Source of the DNA: Hydractinia symbiolongicarpus
Lineage: Eukaryota > Cnidaria > Hydrozoa > Anthoathecata > Hydractiniidae
Assembly: GCF_029227915.1 (NCBI RefSeq)
Contig: NC_079880.1
Span: 7,504,001 to 7,568,000 of the forward strand
Length of the DNA: 64,000 nucleotides
Direction of reading: 5' to 3'
Shown here: positions 1 through 12,072 of the stretch, one piece after another
Numbering within the stretch: the first letter of the stretch is position 1
How the letters are laid out: each line of letters starts with the position of its first letter
Program-made: the position numbers and the translations under genes
The notes under the pieces: model-generated
The model's input: only the letters and a program-made list of their open reading frames with translations
Told to the model about the DNA's origin: nothing
Database searches by the model: none

Positions 1-380
1 TTTCTTCAGCGCGCGATAACGGATAGGATTTATCCCACAGTAAAAAATGACTTATTTATCTAAATTTTTAAATGAAGCGCTACCACAGCGCCCAGGGTAA
101 TCGCTGAGTTCCGGCAATCACGTCAAATTAAGAAGAATGTTATTTCTTGGAGTCCAATTGTCTCATTTATCACATTTATCAGGTCACCGTGCAAAGTTAG
201 TTCAATTAAGTGCCACAGTCAATCGTTTCACTGCTAAAAGCGATGCAACTTAGTAATATCAGATAAATGTCGCTAAATACATGTCGGTACGAATATGTGA
301 CAAAACCGTTGCAACTCAAACGGACTGACACCGTTACAAAGTCAATGAAATGTAGTTTTCGAAACTATCGCTACTTCTTC
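1..380 (+). repeat. Subfamily L monomers at the left edge
   Basis: This is one monomer of subfamily L cut by the window edge plus part of the next. It carries the AGGTCACCGTGC and CAGATAAATG variants, which set it apart from the dimer repeat that follows. The array evidently extends to the left of the window. Confidence 0.85.
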
Positions 381-449
381 AGCACGCGATAACGTGAAGG
401 ATTGATCCCACAGTAAAGAATGACTTATTTATCTAAATTTTTAAATGAA
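77..449 (+). repeat. First complete monomer (phase reference), subfamily L
   Basis: This 373-bp unit runs from one GCGCTACCACAGCGC landmark to the next and fixes the phase used in this annotation. It carries the L-type words GTCTCATTTATCAC, TTTCACTGCTAAAAGCG and ATGTCGGTACGAATATG. The choice of start is arbitrary because a tandem array has no natural beginning. Confidence 0.9.
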
Positions 450-2620
450 GCGCTACCACAGCGCCCAGTGTAATCGCTGAGTTCCGGTAATCATGTCAAA
501 TTAAGAAGAATGGTATTTCTTGGTGTCAAATTGTCTCACTTATAACATTTATATGATCACAGTCCAAAATCAGTCCAATTTTGTCCCACAGTCAATCGTT
601 TCACTGTTAAAAGCGATGCAACCTAGTAATATGAGAAAAATATCGCTAAATACATGTTGGTACGAATATGTGACCCAACCGTTGAAACTCAAACGGACTG
701 ACACCGTTAGAAAGACAGTGAAATGTAGTATTTGAAACTGTCTCTATTTCTTAAGCGCGCTAACGGTTAGGATTGGTCCCATAGTGAAAAAATGACTTTT
801 TTTAGCTTAATTCTTAAATAAAGCGCTACCACAGCGCCCAGTGTAATCGTTGAGTTTCGGCAATCATGTCAAATTAAGAAGAATGTTATTTCTTTTGAGT
901 CAACTTGTCTCACATATCACATTTATATGATCACAGTCCAAAATCAGTCCAATTTTGTCCCACAGTCAATCGTTTCACCGTTAAAAGCGATGCAACCTAG
1001 TAATATGAGAAAAATATCGCTAAATACATGTTGGTACGAATATGTCACCCAACCGTTGAAACTCAAACGGACTGACACCGTTACAAAGTCAATGAAATGT
1101 AGTTTTCGAAACTATCGCTATTTCTTCAGCACGCGATAACGTTAAGGATTGATCCCACAGTAAAGAATGACTTATTTATCTAAATTTTTAAATGAAGCGC
1201 TACCACAGCGCCCAGTGTAATCGCTGAGTTCCGGTAATCATGTCAAATTAAGAAGAATGGTATTTCTTGGAGTCAAATTGTCTCACTTATAACATTTATA
1301 TGATCACAGTCCAAAATCAGTCCAATTTTGTCCCACAGTCAATCGTTTCACTGTTAAAAGCGATGCAACCTAGTAATATGAGAAAAATATCGCTAAATAC
1401 ATGTTGGTACGAATATGTGACCCAACCGTTGAAACTCAAACGGACTGACACCGTTAGAAAGACAGTGAAATGTAGTATTTGAAACTGTCTCTATTTCTTA
1501 AGCGCGCTAACGGTTAGGATTGGTCCCATAGTGAAAAAATGACTTTTTTAGCTTAATTCTTAAATGAAGCGCTACCACAGCGCCCAGTGTAATCGTTGAG
1601 TTTCGGCAATCATGTCAAATTAAGAAAAATGTTATTTCTTTTGAGTCAACTTGTCTCACATATCACATTTATATGATCACAGTCCAAAATCAGTCCAATT
1701 TTGTCCCACAGTCAATCGTTTCACTGTTAAAAGCGATGCAACCTAGTAATATGAAAAAAATATCGCTAATTACATGTTGGTACGAATATGTGACCCAACC
1801 GTTGAAACTCAAACGGACTGACACCGTTGCAAAGTCAATGAAATGTAGTTTTCGAAACTATCGCTATTTCTTCAGCACGCGATAACGTTAAGGATTGATC
1901 CCACAGTAAAGAATGACTTATTTATCTAAATTCTTAAATGAAGCGCTACCACAGCGCCCAGTGTAATCGCTGAGTTCCGGTAATCATGTCAAATTAAGAA
2001 GAATGGTATTTCTTGGAGTCAAATTGTCTCACTTATAACATTTATATGATCACAGTCAAAAATCAGTCCAATTTTGTCCCACAGTCAATCGTTTCACTGT
2101 TAAAAGCGATGCAACCTAGTAATATGAGAAAAATATCGCTAAATACATGTTGGTACGAATATGTGACCCAACCGTTGAAACTCAAACGGACTGACACCGT
2201 TAGAAAGACAGTGAAATGTAGTATTTGAAACTGTCTCTATTTCTTAAGCGCGCTAACGGTTAGGATTGGTCCCATAGTGAAAAAAAGACTTTTTTTAGCT
2301 TAATTCTTAAATGAAGCGCTACCACAGCGCCCAGTGTAATCGTTGAGTTTCGGCAATCATGTCAAATTAAGAAGAATGTTATTTCTTTTGAGTCAACTTG
2401 TCTCACTTATCACATTTATATGATCACAGTCCAAAATCAGTCCAATTTTGTCCCACAGTCAATCGTTTCACTGTTAAAAGCGATGCAACCTAGTAATATG
2501 AGAAAAATATCGCTAAATACATGTTGGTACGAATATGTGACCCAACCGTTGAAACTCAAACGGACTGACACCGTTACAAAGTCAATGAAATGTAGTTTTC
2601 GAAACTATCGCTATTTCTTC
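381..2620 (+). repeat. Dimeric higher-order repeat, three copies of ~746 bp
   Basis: Two monomer types alternate. One has GAAACTGTCTCTATTTCTTA before AGCGCGCTAACGG. The other has TTTTCGAAACTATCGC before AGCACGCGATAACG. The word AGCACGCGAT begins at 381, 1,128, 1,874 and 2,621, so the dimer repeats every 746-747 bp. Copies are 381-1,127, 1,128-1,873 and 1,874-2,620, and differ only by scattered substitutions and single-base indels. Near-identity at the dimer level, with clearer differences between the two monomers inside each dimer, is the hallmark of a homogenised HOR. A fourth dimer begins at 2,621 but its second half is replaced by another monomer of the first type. Confidence 0.9.
1053..1083 (+). 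other. CCGTT/AACGG dyad and flanking CCGTTA (representative)
   Basis: CCGTT at 1,053-1,057 and AACGG at 1,066-1,070 form an inverted repeat with an 8-bp spacer, followed by CCGTTA at 1,078. Most monomers keep these words. One R type has AAAGGG in place of AAACGG and so loses the second arm. CCGTTA and CCGTTG are the reverse of YAACGG, the core known for Myb-type DNA-binding domains; any binding is inferred. Confidence 0.4.
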
Positions 2621-4610
2621 AGCACGCGATAACGTTAAGGATTGATCCCACAGTAAAGAATGACTTATTTATCTAAACTTTTAAATGAAGCGCTACCACA
2701 GCGCCCACTGTAATCGCTGAGTTCCGGTAATCATGTCAAATTAAGAAGAATGGTATTTCTTGGAGTAAACTTGTCTCACTTATAACATTTAAATGATCAC
2801 AGTCCAAAATCAGTCCAATTTTGTCCCACAATCAATCGTTTCACTGTTAAAAGCGATGCAACCTAGTATTATGAGAAAAATATCGCTCAATACATGTTGG
2901 TACGAATATGTGACCCAACCGTTGAAACTCAAACGGACTGACACCCTTAGAAAGACAGTGAAATGTAGTATTTTAAACTGTCTCTATTTCTTAAGCGCGC
3001 TAACGGCTAGGATTGGTCCCATAGTAAAAAAATGACTTTTTTTAGCTGAATTCTTAAATGAAGCGCTACCACAGCGCCAAGTGTAATCGTTGAGTTTCGG
3101 CAATCATGTCAAATTAAGAAGAATGCTATTTCTTGGAGTCAACTTGTCTCACTTATAACATTTATATGATCTTAGTCCAAAATCAGTCCAATTTTGTCCC
3201 ACAGTCAATCGTTTCACTGTTAAAAGCGATGCAACCTAGTAATATGAGAAAAATATCGCTAAATACATGGTGGTACGAATATGTGACCCAACCGTTGAAA
3301 CTCAAACGGACTGACACCGTTAGAAAGACAGTGAAATGTAGTATTTGAAACTGTCTCTATTTCTTAGGCGCGCTAACGGCTAGGATTGGTCCCATAGTAA
3401 AAAAATGACTTTTTTTAGCTTAATTTTTAAATGAAGCGCTACCACAGCGCCCAGTGTAATCGTTGAGTTTCGGCAATCATGTCAAATTAAGAAGAATGTT
3501 ATTTCTTGGAGTCAACATGTCTCACTTATAACATTTATAAGGTCACATTCCAAAATCAGTTCAATTTAGTACCACAGTCAATCGTTTCACTGTTAAAAGC
3601 TGCAACCTAGTAATATGAGAAAAATATCGCTAAATACATGTTGGTACGAATATGTGACGCAAACGTTGTAACTGAAGTGCATTGATACCGTTAGAAAGTC
3701 AATGAAATGTAGTTTTTGAAACTGTCGCTATTTCTTTAGCGCCCGATAACGGCTAGGATTGGTCCCACAGTAAAAAATGACTTATTTATCTAAATTTTTA
3801 AATGAAGCGCTACCACAGCGCCCAGTGTGATCGCTTAGTTCCGGCAATCCCGTCAAATTAAGAAGAATGTTATTTCTTAGAGTCCAATTGTCTCATTTAT
3901 CACATTTATATGATCACAGTCCAAGATCAGTCCAATTTTGTCCCACAGTCAATCGTTTCACTGCTAAAAGCGATGCAACTTAGTAATATCACATAAATAT
4001 CGCTAAATACATGTCGGTACGAATATGTGACACAACCGTTGCAACTCAAACGGACTGACACCGTTACAAAGTCAATATCGCTATTTCTTCAGCGTGGGAT
4101 AACGGATAGGATTGATCCTACAGTAAAGAATGACTTATTTATCTAAATTTTTAAATGAAGTGCTACCACAGCGCCCAGTGTAATCGCTGAGTTCCGGTAA
4201 TCATGTCAAATTAAGAAGAATGTTATTTCTTGGAGTCAACTTGTCTCACTTATAACATTTTTATGATCACAGTCCAAAATCAGTCCAATTTTGTCCCACA
4301 GTCAATCGTTTCACTGTTAAAAGCGATGCAACCTAGTAATATCAAAAAAACAATTCGCTAAATACATGTTGGTACGAATATGTGACCAAACCGTTGTAAC
4401 TCAAACGGACTGACACCGTAAAAGTTATTGAAATGTAGTTTTTCAAACTGTCGCTATTTTTTCAGCGCACGCTAACGGCTAGGATTGGTCCCACGGTAAA
4501 AAAAATGACTTTTTGTATCTTAATTCTTAAATGAAGCGCTACCACAGCGCCCAGTGTCATCGCTGAGTTCCGGCAATCATGTCAAATTAAAAAGAATGTT
4601 ATTTCCAGGA
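2621..4610 (+). repeat. Mixed subfamily L monomers
   Basis: About five monomers of L type without a simple higher-order period. The first two are both of the type that precedes AGCGCGCTAACGGCTAGG. Later ones carry the GGTCACATTCC and CAAAAAAACAATTCGC variants seen again between 14,040 and 20,060. One monomer has a 20-bp internal deletion at 4,076/4,077 and another a 2-bp deletion near 3,600 (AAAAGCTGCAACC). Confidence 0.8.
4076..4077 (+). repeat. 20-bp internal deletion in a monomer
   Basis: The sequence reads GTCAATATCGCTATTTC. Neighbouring monomers have 20 further bases (GAAATGTAGT and the following TTTTGAAACT) between GTCAAT and ATCGC. I saw this junction only once, so it looks like a private mutation. 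Confidence 0.8.
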
Positions 4611-7600
4611 ATCCACTTGTCTCACTTATAACATTTTTAAGATCACAGTCCATAATCAGTTCAATTAAGTCCAACAGTCAATTGTTTAACTGTTAAAAGC
4701 CATACAACCTAGTAAGACCGGACAAATAGCACGAAATACATGTTGGTACGAATATGTGACTCAACGGTTGCATTTCAAACGGATTGATACTGTTAGAAAG
4801 TCATTGAAATGTAGTTTTTGAAACTGTCGCTATTTCTTCAGCGCGCGCTATCGGCTAGGATTGGTCCCACAGTAAAAAAATGACTTTTTGTAGCTTAATT
4901 TTTAAATGAAGCGGTACCACAGCGCCCAGTGTCATCGCTGAGTTCCGGCAATCATGTCAAATTAAAAAGAATGTTATTTCTAGGAGTCCACTTGTCTCAC
5001 TTATAACATTTTTAAGATCACAGTCCATAATCAGTTCAATTAAGTCCAACAGTCAACTGTTTAACTGTTAAAAGCCATACAACCTAGTAAGACCGGACAA
5101 ATAGCACGAAATACATGTTGGTACGAATATGTGACTCAACCGTTGTATTTCAAACGGATTGATACTGTTAGAAAGACAATGAAATGTAGTTTTTGAAACT
5201 GTCGCTATTTCTTCAGCGCGCGATAACGGCTAAGATTGGTCCCACAGTAAAGAATGACTTATTTATCTAAATTCTTAATTGAAGCGCTACCACAACGTCC
5301 AGTGCAATCGCTGAGTTTCGGCAATCATTTTAAATTAAGAAGATTGCTATTTCTTGGAGTCCACTTGTCTCACTTATAACATTTATAAGGTCACAGTCCA
5401 AAGTCAGTTCAATTTAGCACCACAGTCAATCGTTTCACTGTTAAAAGCGATGCAACCTAGTAATATGAGAAAAATATCGCTAAATACATGTTGGTACGAA
5501 TACGTGACGCAAACGTTGTAACTGAAGTGGATTGTTACCGTCAGAAAGTCAATGAAATGTAGTTTTTGAAACTGTCGCTATTTCTTCAGCGCGCGATAAC
5601 GGCTAAGATTGGTCCCACAGTAAAGAATGACTTATTTATCTAAATTCTTAATTGAAGCGCTACCACAACGTCCAGTGCAATCACTGAGTTTCGGCAATCA
5701 TTTCAAATTAAGAAGATTGCTATTTCTTGGAGTCCACTTGTCTCACTTATAACATTTATAAGGTCACAGTCCAAAGTCAGTTCAATTTAGCACCACAGTC
5801 AATCGTTTCACTGTTAAAAGCGATGCAACCTAGTAATATGAGAAAAATATCGCTAAATACATGTTGGTACGAATACGTGACGCAAACGTTGTAACTGAAG
5901 TGGATTGTTACCGTTAGAAAGTCAATGAAATGTAGTTTTTGAAACTATCGCTATTTCTTCAGCGCGCGATAACGGATAGGATTGATCCCACAGTAAAGAA
6001 TGACTTATTTATCTAAATTTTAAATCAAGCGTTACCACAGCGCCCAGTGTAATCGCTGAGTTCCGGTAAGCATGTCAAATTAAGAAGAATGTTATTTCTT
6101 GGAGTCAACTTGTCTCACTTATAACATTTATATGATCACAGTCCAAAATCAGTCCAATTTTGTCCCACAGTCAATCGTTTCACTGTTAAAAGCGATGCAA
6201 CGTAGTAATATGAGAAAAATATTGCTAAGTACATGTTGGTACGAATATGTTACCCAACCGTTGAAACTCAAACGGACTGACACCGTTAGAAAGTCAGTCA
6301 AATGTAGTATTTGAAACTGTCTCTATTTCTTAAGCGCGCTAACGGCTAGGATTAGTCCCACAGTAAAAAAATGACTTTTTTAGCTTAATTCTTAAATGAA
6401 GCGCTACCACAGTGCCCAGTGTAATCGTTGAATTTCGGCAATCATGTCAAATTAAGAAGAATGTTATTTCTTGGAGTCCAATTGTCTCATTTATCACATT
6501 TATCAGGTCACAGTCCAATGTTAGTTCAATTAAGTCCCACAGTCAATCGTTTCACTGCTAAAGGCGATGCAACTTAGTAATATCAGATAAATATTGCTAA
6601 ATACATGTCGGTACGAATATGTGACACAACCGTTGCAACTCAAACGGGCTGACACCGTTACAAAGTCAATGAAATGTAGTTTTTGAAACTATCGCTATTT
6701 CTTCAGCGCGCGATAACGGATAGGATTGATCCCACAGTAAAGAATGACTTATTTATCTAAATTTTTAAATGAATCGCCACCACAGCGCCCAGTGTAATCG
6801 CTGAGTTCCGGTAATCATGTAAAATTAAGAAGAATGTTATTTCTTGGAGTCAACTTGTCTCACTTATAACATTTATATGATCACAGTCCAAAATCAGTCC
6901 AATTTTGTCCCACAGTCAATCGTTTCACTGTTAAAAGCGATGCAACCTAGTAATATGCGAAAAATATCGCTAAATACATGTTGGTACGAATATGTCACCC
7001 AACCGTTGAAACTCAAACGGACTGACACAGTTAGAAAGTCAGTGAAATGTAGTATTTGAAACTTTCTCTATTTCTTAAGCGCGCTAATGGCTAGGATTGG
7101 TCCCACAGTAAAAAAATGACTTTTTTTAGCTTAATTCTTAAATGAAGCGCTACCACAACGTTCAGTGCAATCGCTGAGTTTCGGCAATCATGTCAAATTA
7201 AGAAGATTGCTATTTCTTGGAGTCCACTTGTCTCACTTATAACATTTATAAGGTCACAGTCCAAAGTCAGTTCAATTTAGCACCACAGTCAATCGTTTCA
7301 CTGTTAAAAGCGATGCAATCTAGTAATATGAGAAAAATATCGCTAAATACATGTTGGTACGAATACGTGACGCAAACGTTGTAACTGAAGTGGATTGTTA
7401 CCGTTAGAAAGTCAATGAAATGTAGTTTTTGAAACTATCGCTATTTCTTCAGCGCCCGATAACGGCTAGGATTGGTCCCACAGTAAAAAATGACTCATTT
7501 ATCTAAATTCTTAAATGAAGCGCTACCACAGTGCCCAGTGTAATCGCTGAGTTCCGGCAATCACGTCAAACTAAGAAGAATGTTACTTCTTGGAGTCCAA

Positions 7601-8341
7601 TTGTCTCATTTATGACATTTATCAGGTCACAGTCCAAAGTTAGTTCAATTAAGTCCCACAGTCAATTGTTTCACTGCTAAAAGCGATGCAACTTAGTAAT
7701 ATCAGATAAACATCGCTAAATACATGTCGGTACGGATATGTGACACAACCGTTGCAACTCAAACGGACTGACACCGTTAAAAAGTCAATGAAATGTAGTT
7801 TTTGAAACTATTGCTATTTCTTCAGCGCGCGATAACGGATAGGATTGATCCAACAGTAAAGAATGACTTATTTATCTAAATTTTTAAATGAAGCGCTACC
7901 ACAGCGCCCAATGTAATCGCTGAGTTCCGGTAAGCATGTCAAATTAAGAAGAATGTTATTTCTTGGAGTCAACTTGTCTCACTTATAACATTTATATGAT
8001 CACAGTCCAAAATCAGTCCAATTTTGTCCCACAGTCATTCGTTTCACTGTTAAAAGCGATGCAACCTAGTAATATGAGAAAAACATCGCTAAATACATGT
8101 TGGTACGAATATGTGACCCAACCGTTGAAACTCAAACGGACTGACACCGTTAGAAAGACAGTGAAATGTAGTATTTGAAACTGTCTCTATTTCTTAAGCG
8201 CGCTAACGGCTAGGATTGGTCCCATAGTGAAAAAATGACTTTTTTTAGCTTAATTCTTAAATGAAGCGCTACCACAGCGCCCAGTGTAATCGTTGAGTTT
8301 CAGCAATCATGTCAAATTAAGAAGAATGCTATTTCTTGGAG
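4611..8341 (+). repeat. Ten-monomer block, copy 1 (3,731 bp)
   Basis: This block and the next are a tandem pair offset by 3,730-3,731 bp, ten monomers each. Positions 4,621, 4,851, 6,099, 6,844 and 7,963 correspond to 8,351, 8,581, 9,830, 10,575 and 11,694. The match begins just after the divergent word ATTTCCAGGA near 4,605. The block contains both GACCGGACAAATAGCAC-type monomers and the near-identical pair at 5,214-5,586 and 5,587-5,959. Differences from copy 2 are isolated substitutions and one-base indels. Confidence 0.88.
5214..5959 (+). repeat. Near-identical monomer doublet inside the ten-monomer block
   Basis: Two adjacent monomers, 5,214-5,586 and 5,587-5,959, share unusual variants (ACGGCTAAGATTGG, AATTGAAGCGC, CACAACGTCCAGTGC, CGCAAACGTTGTAACTG) and differ at only a few bases. 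The same doublet is present at 8,944-9,689 in copy 2, so it formed before the ten-monomer block was duplicated. Confidence 0.85.
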
Positions 8342-11300
8342 TCAACTTGTCTCACTTATAACATTTTTAAGATCACAGTCCATAATCAGTTCAATTAAGT
8401 CCAACAGTCAATTGTTTAACTGTTAAAAGCCATACAACCTAGTAAGACCGGACAAATAGCACAAAATACATGTTGGTACGAATATGTGACTCAACGGTTG
8501 CATTTCAAACGGATTGTTACCGTCAGAAAGTCAATGAAATGTAGTTTTTGAAACTGTCGCTATTTCTTCAGCGCGCGCTATCGGCTAGGATTGGTCCCAC
8601 AGTAAAAAAATGACTTTTTGTAGCTTAATTTTTAAATGAAGCGGTACCACAGCGCCCAGTGTCATCGCTGAGTTCCGGCAATCATGTCAAATTAAAAAGA
8701 ATGTTATTTCTATGAGTCCACTTGTCGCACTTATAACATTTTTAAGATCACAGTCCATAATCAGTTCAATTAAGTCCAACAGTCAACTGTTTAACTGTTA
8801 AAAGCCATACAACCTAGTAAGACCGGACAAATAGCACGAAATACATGTTGGTACGAATATGTGACTCAACCGTTGTATTTCAAACGGATTGATACTGTTA
8901 GAAAGACAATGAAATGTAGTTTTTGAAACTGTCGCTATTTCTTCCGCGCGCGATAACGGCTAAGATTGGTCCCACAGTAAAGAATGACTTATTTATCTAA
9001 ATTCTTAATTGAAGCGCTACCACAACGTCCAGTGCAATCGCTGACTTTCGGCAATCATTTTAAATTAAGAAGATTGCTATTTCTTGGAGTCCACTTGTCT
9101 CACTTATAACATTTATAAGGTCACAGTCCAAAGTCAGTTCAATTTAGCACCACAGTCAATCGTTTCACTGTTAAAAGCGATGCAACCTAGTAATATGAGA
9201 AAAATATCGCTAAATACATGTTGGTACAAATACGTGACGCAAACGTTGTAACTGAAGTGGATTGTTACCGTCAGAAAGTCAATGAAATGTAGTTTTTGAA
9301 ACTGTCGCTATTTCTTCAGCGCGCGATAACGGCTAAGATTGGTCCCACAGTAAAGAATGACTTATTTATCTAAATTCTTAATTGAAGCGCTACCACAACG
9401 TCCAGTGCAATCACTAAGTTTCGGCAATCATTTCAAATTAAGAAGATTGCTATTTCTTGGAGCCCACTTGTCTCACTTATAACATTTATAAGGTCACAGT
9501 CCAAAGTCAGTTCAATTTAGCACCACAGTCAATCGTTTCACTGTTAAAAGCGATGCAACCTAGTAATATGAGAAAAATATCGCTAAATACATGTTGGTAC
9601 GAATACGTGACGCAAACGTTGTAACTGAAGTGGATTGTTACCGTTAGAAAGTCAATGAAATGTAGTTTTTGAAACTATCGCTATTTCTTCAGCGCGCGAT
9701 AACGGATAGGATTGATCCGACAGTAAAGAATGACTTATTTATCTAAATTTTTAAATCAAGCGTTACCACAGCGCCCAGTGTAATCGCTGAGTTCCGGTAA
9801 GCATGTCAAATTAAGAAGAATGTTATTTCTTGGAGTCAACTTGTCTCACTTATAACATTTATATGATCACAGTCCAAAATCAGTCCAATTTTGTCCCACA
9901 GTCAATCGTTTCACTGTTAAAAGCGATGCAACGTAGTAATATGAGAAAAATATCGCTAAGTACATGTTGGTACGAATATGTTACCCAACCGTTGAAACTC
10001 AAACGGACTGACACCGTTAGAAAGTCAGTCAAATGTAGTATTTGAAACTGTCTCTATTTCTTAAGCGCGCTAACGGCTAGGATTAGTCCCACAGTAAAAA
10101 AATGACTTTTTTAGCTTAATTCTTAAATGAAGCGCTACCACAGTGCCCAGTGTAATCGTTGAGTTTCGGCAATCATGTCAAATTAAGAAGAATGTTATTT
10201 CTTGGAGTCCAATTGTCTCATTTATCACATTTATCAGGTCACAGTCCAAAGTTAGTTCAATTAAGTCCCACAGTCAATCGTTTCACTGCTAAAGGCGATG
10301 CAACTTAGTAATATCAGATAAATGTTGCTAAATACATGTCGGTACGAATATGTGACACAACCGTTGCAACTCAAACGGGCTGACACCGTTACAAAGTCAA
10401 TGAAATGTAGTTTTTGAAACTATCGCTATTTCTTCAGCGCGCGATAACGGATAGGATTGATCCCACAGTAAAGAATGACTTATTTATCTAAATTTTTAAA
10501 TGAAGCGCCACCACAGCGCCCAGTGTAATCGCTGAGTTCCGGTAATCATGTAAAATTAAGAAGAATGTTATTTCTTGGAGTCAACTTGTCTCACTTATAA
10601 CATTTATATGATCACAGTCCAAAATCAGTCCAATTTTGTCCCACAGTCAATCGTTTCACTGTTAAAAGCGATGCAACCTAGTAATATGCGAAAAATATCG
10701 CTAAATACATGTTGGTACGAATATGTGACCCAACCGTTGAAACTCAAACGGACTGACACAGTTAGAAAGTCAGTGAAATGTAGTATTTGAAACTTTCTCT
10801 ATTTCTTAAGCGCGCTAATGGCTAGGATTGGTCCCACAGTAAAAAAATGACTTTTTTTAGCTTAATTCTTAAATGAAGCGCTACCACAACGTTCAGTGCA
10901 ATCGCTGAGTTTCGGCAATCATGTCAAATTAAGAAGATTGCTATTTCTTTGAGTCCACTTGTCTCACTTATAACATTTATAAGGTCACAGTCCAAAGTCA
11001 GTTCAATTTAGCACCACAGTCAATCGTTTCAATGTTAAAAGCGATGCAATCTAGTAATATGAGAAAAATATCGCTAAATACATGTTGGTACGAATACGTG
11101 ACGCAAACGTTGTAACTGAAGTGGATTGTTACCGGTAGAAAGTCAATGAAATGTAGTTTTTGAAACTATCGCTATTTCTTCAGCGCCCGATAACGGCTAG
11201 GATTGGTCCCAAAGTAAAAAATGACTCATTTATCTAAATTCTTAAATGAAGCGCTACCACAGTGCCCAGTGTAATCGCTGAGTTCCGGCAATCACGTCAA

Positions 11301-12072
11301 ACTAAGAAGAATGTTACTTCTTGGAGTCCAATTGTATCATTTATCACATTTATCAGGTCACAGTCCAAAGTTAGTTCAATTAAGTCCCACAGTCAATCGT
11401 TTCACTGCTAAAAGCGATGCAACTTAGTAATATCAGATAAACATCGCTAAATACATATCGGTACGGATATGTGACACAACCGTTGCAACTCAAACGGACT
11501 GACACCGTTACAAAGTCAATGAAATGTAGTTTTTGAAACTATTGCTATTTCTTCAGCGCGCGATAACGGATAGGATTGATCCCACAGTAAAGAATGACTT
11601 ATTTATCTAAATTTTTAAATGAAGCGCTACCACAGCGCCCAATGTAATCGCTGAGTTCCGGTAAGCATGTCAAATTAAGAAGAATGTTATTTCTTGGAGT
11701 CAACTTGTCTCACTTATAACATTTATATGATCACAGTCCAAAATCAGTCCAATTTTGTCCCACAGTCATTCGTTTCACTGTTAAAAGCGATGCAACTTAT
11801 TAATATGAGAAAAATATCGCTAAATACATGTTGGTACGAATATGTGACCCAACCGTTGAAACTCAAACGGACTGACACCGTTAGAAAGACAGTGAAATAT
11901 AGTATTTGAAACTCTCTCTATTTCTTAAGCGCGCTAACGGCTAGGATTGGTCCCATAGTGAAAAAATGACTTTTTTTTAGCTTAATTCTTAAATGAAGCG
12001 CTACCACAGCGCCCAGTGTAATCGTTGAGTTTCAGCAATCATGTCAAATTAAGAAGAATGTTATTTCTTTTG
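8342..12072 (+). repeat. Ten-monomer block, copy 2 (3,731 bp)
   Basis: Tandem copy of 4,611-8,341 at a constant offset of 3,730-3,731 bp. The last shared word is the GTTGAGTTTCAGCAATCATG variant at about 8,294 and 12,025. Beyond about 12,072 the sequence changes to a different L monomer, so there is no third copy. This copy has private changes such as CTTCCGCGCGCG near 8,941 and ATGCAACTTATTAATATG near 11,790. Confidence 0.88.

Noticed and set aside
520-735. Open frame of about 71 codons recurring in many L monomers (for example 520-735, 1,267-1,482, 6,099-6,314, 15,430-15,645)
   Set aside because: The copies checked begin at TTG, the frame recurs exactly with the satellite period, and it is broken in many other monomers and in most of subfamily R. 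There is no sign of preferential synonymous change. It is a by-product of a repeat low in stops in one frame.
3600-3612. 2-bp deletion (AAAAGCTGCAACC) as a functional variant
   Set aside because: A private small indel in one monomer; nothing suggests more than ordinary mutation.
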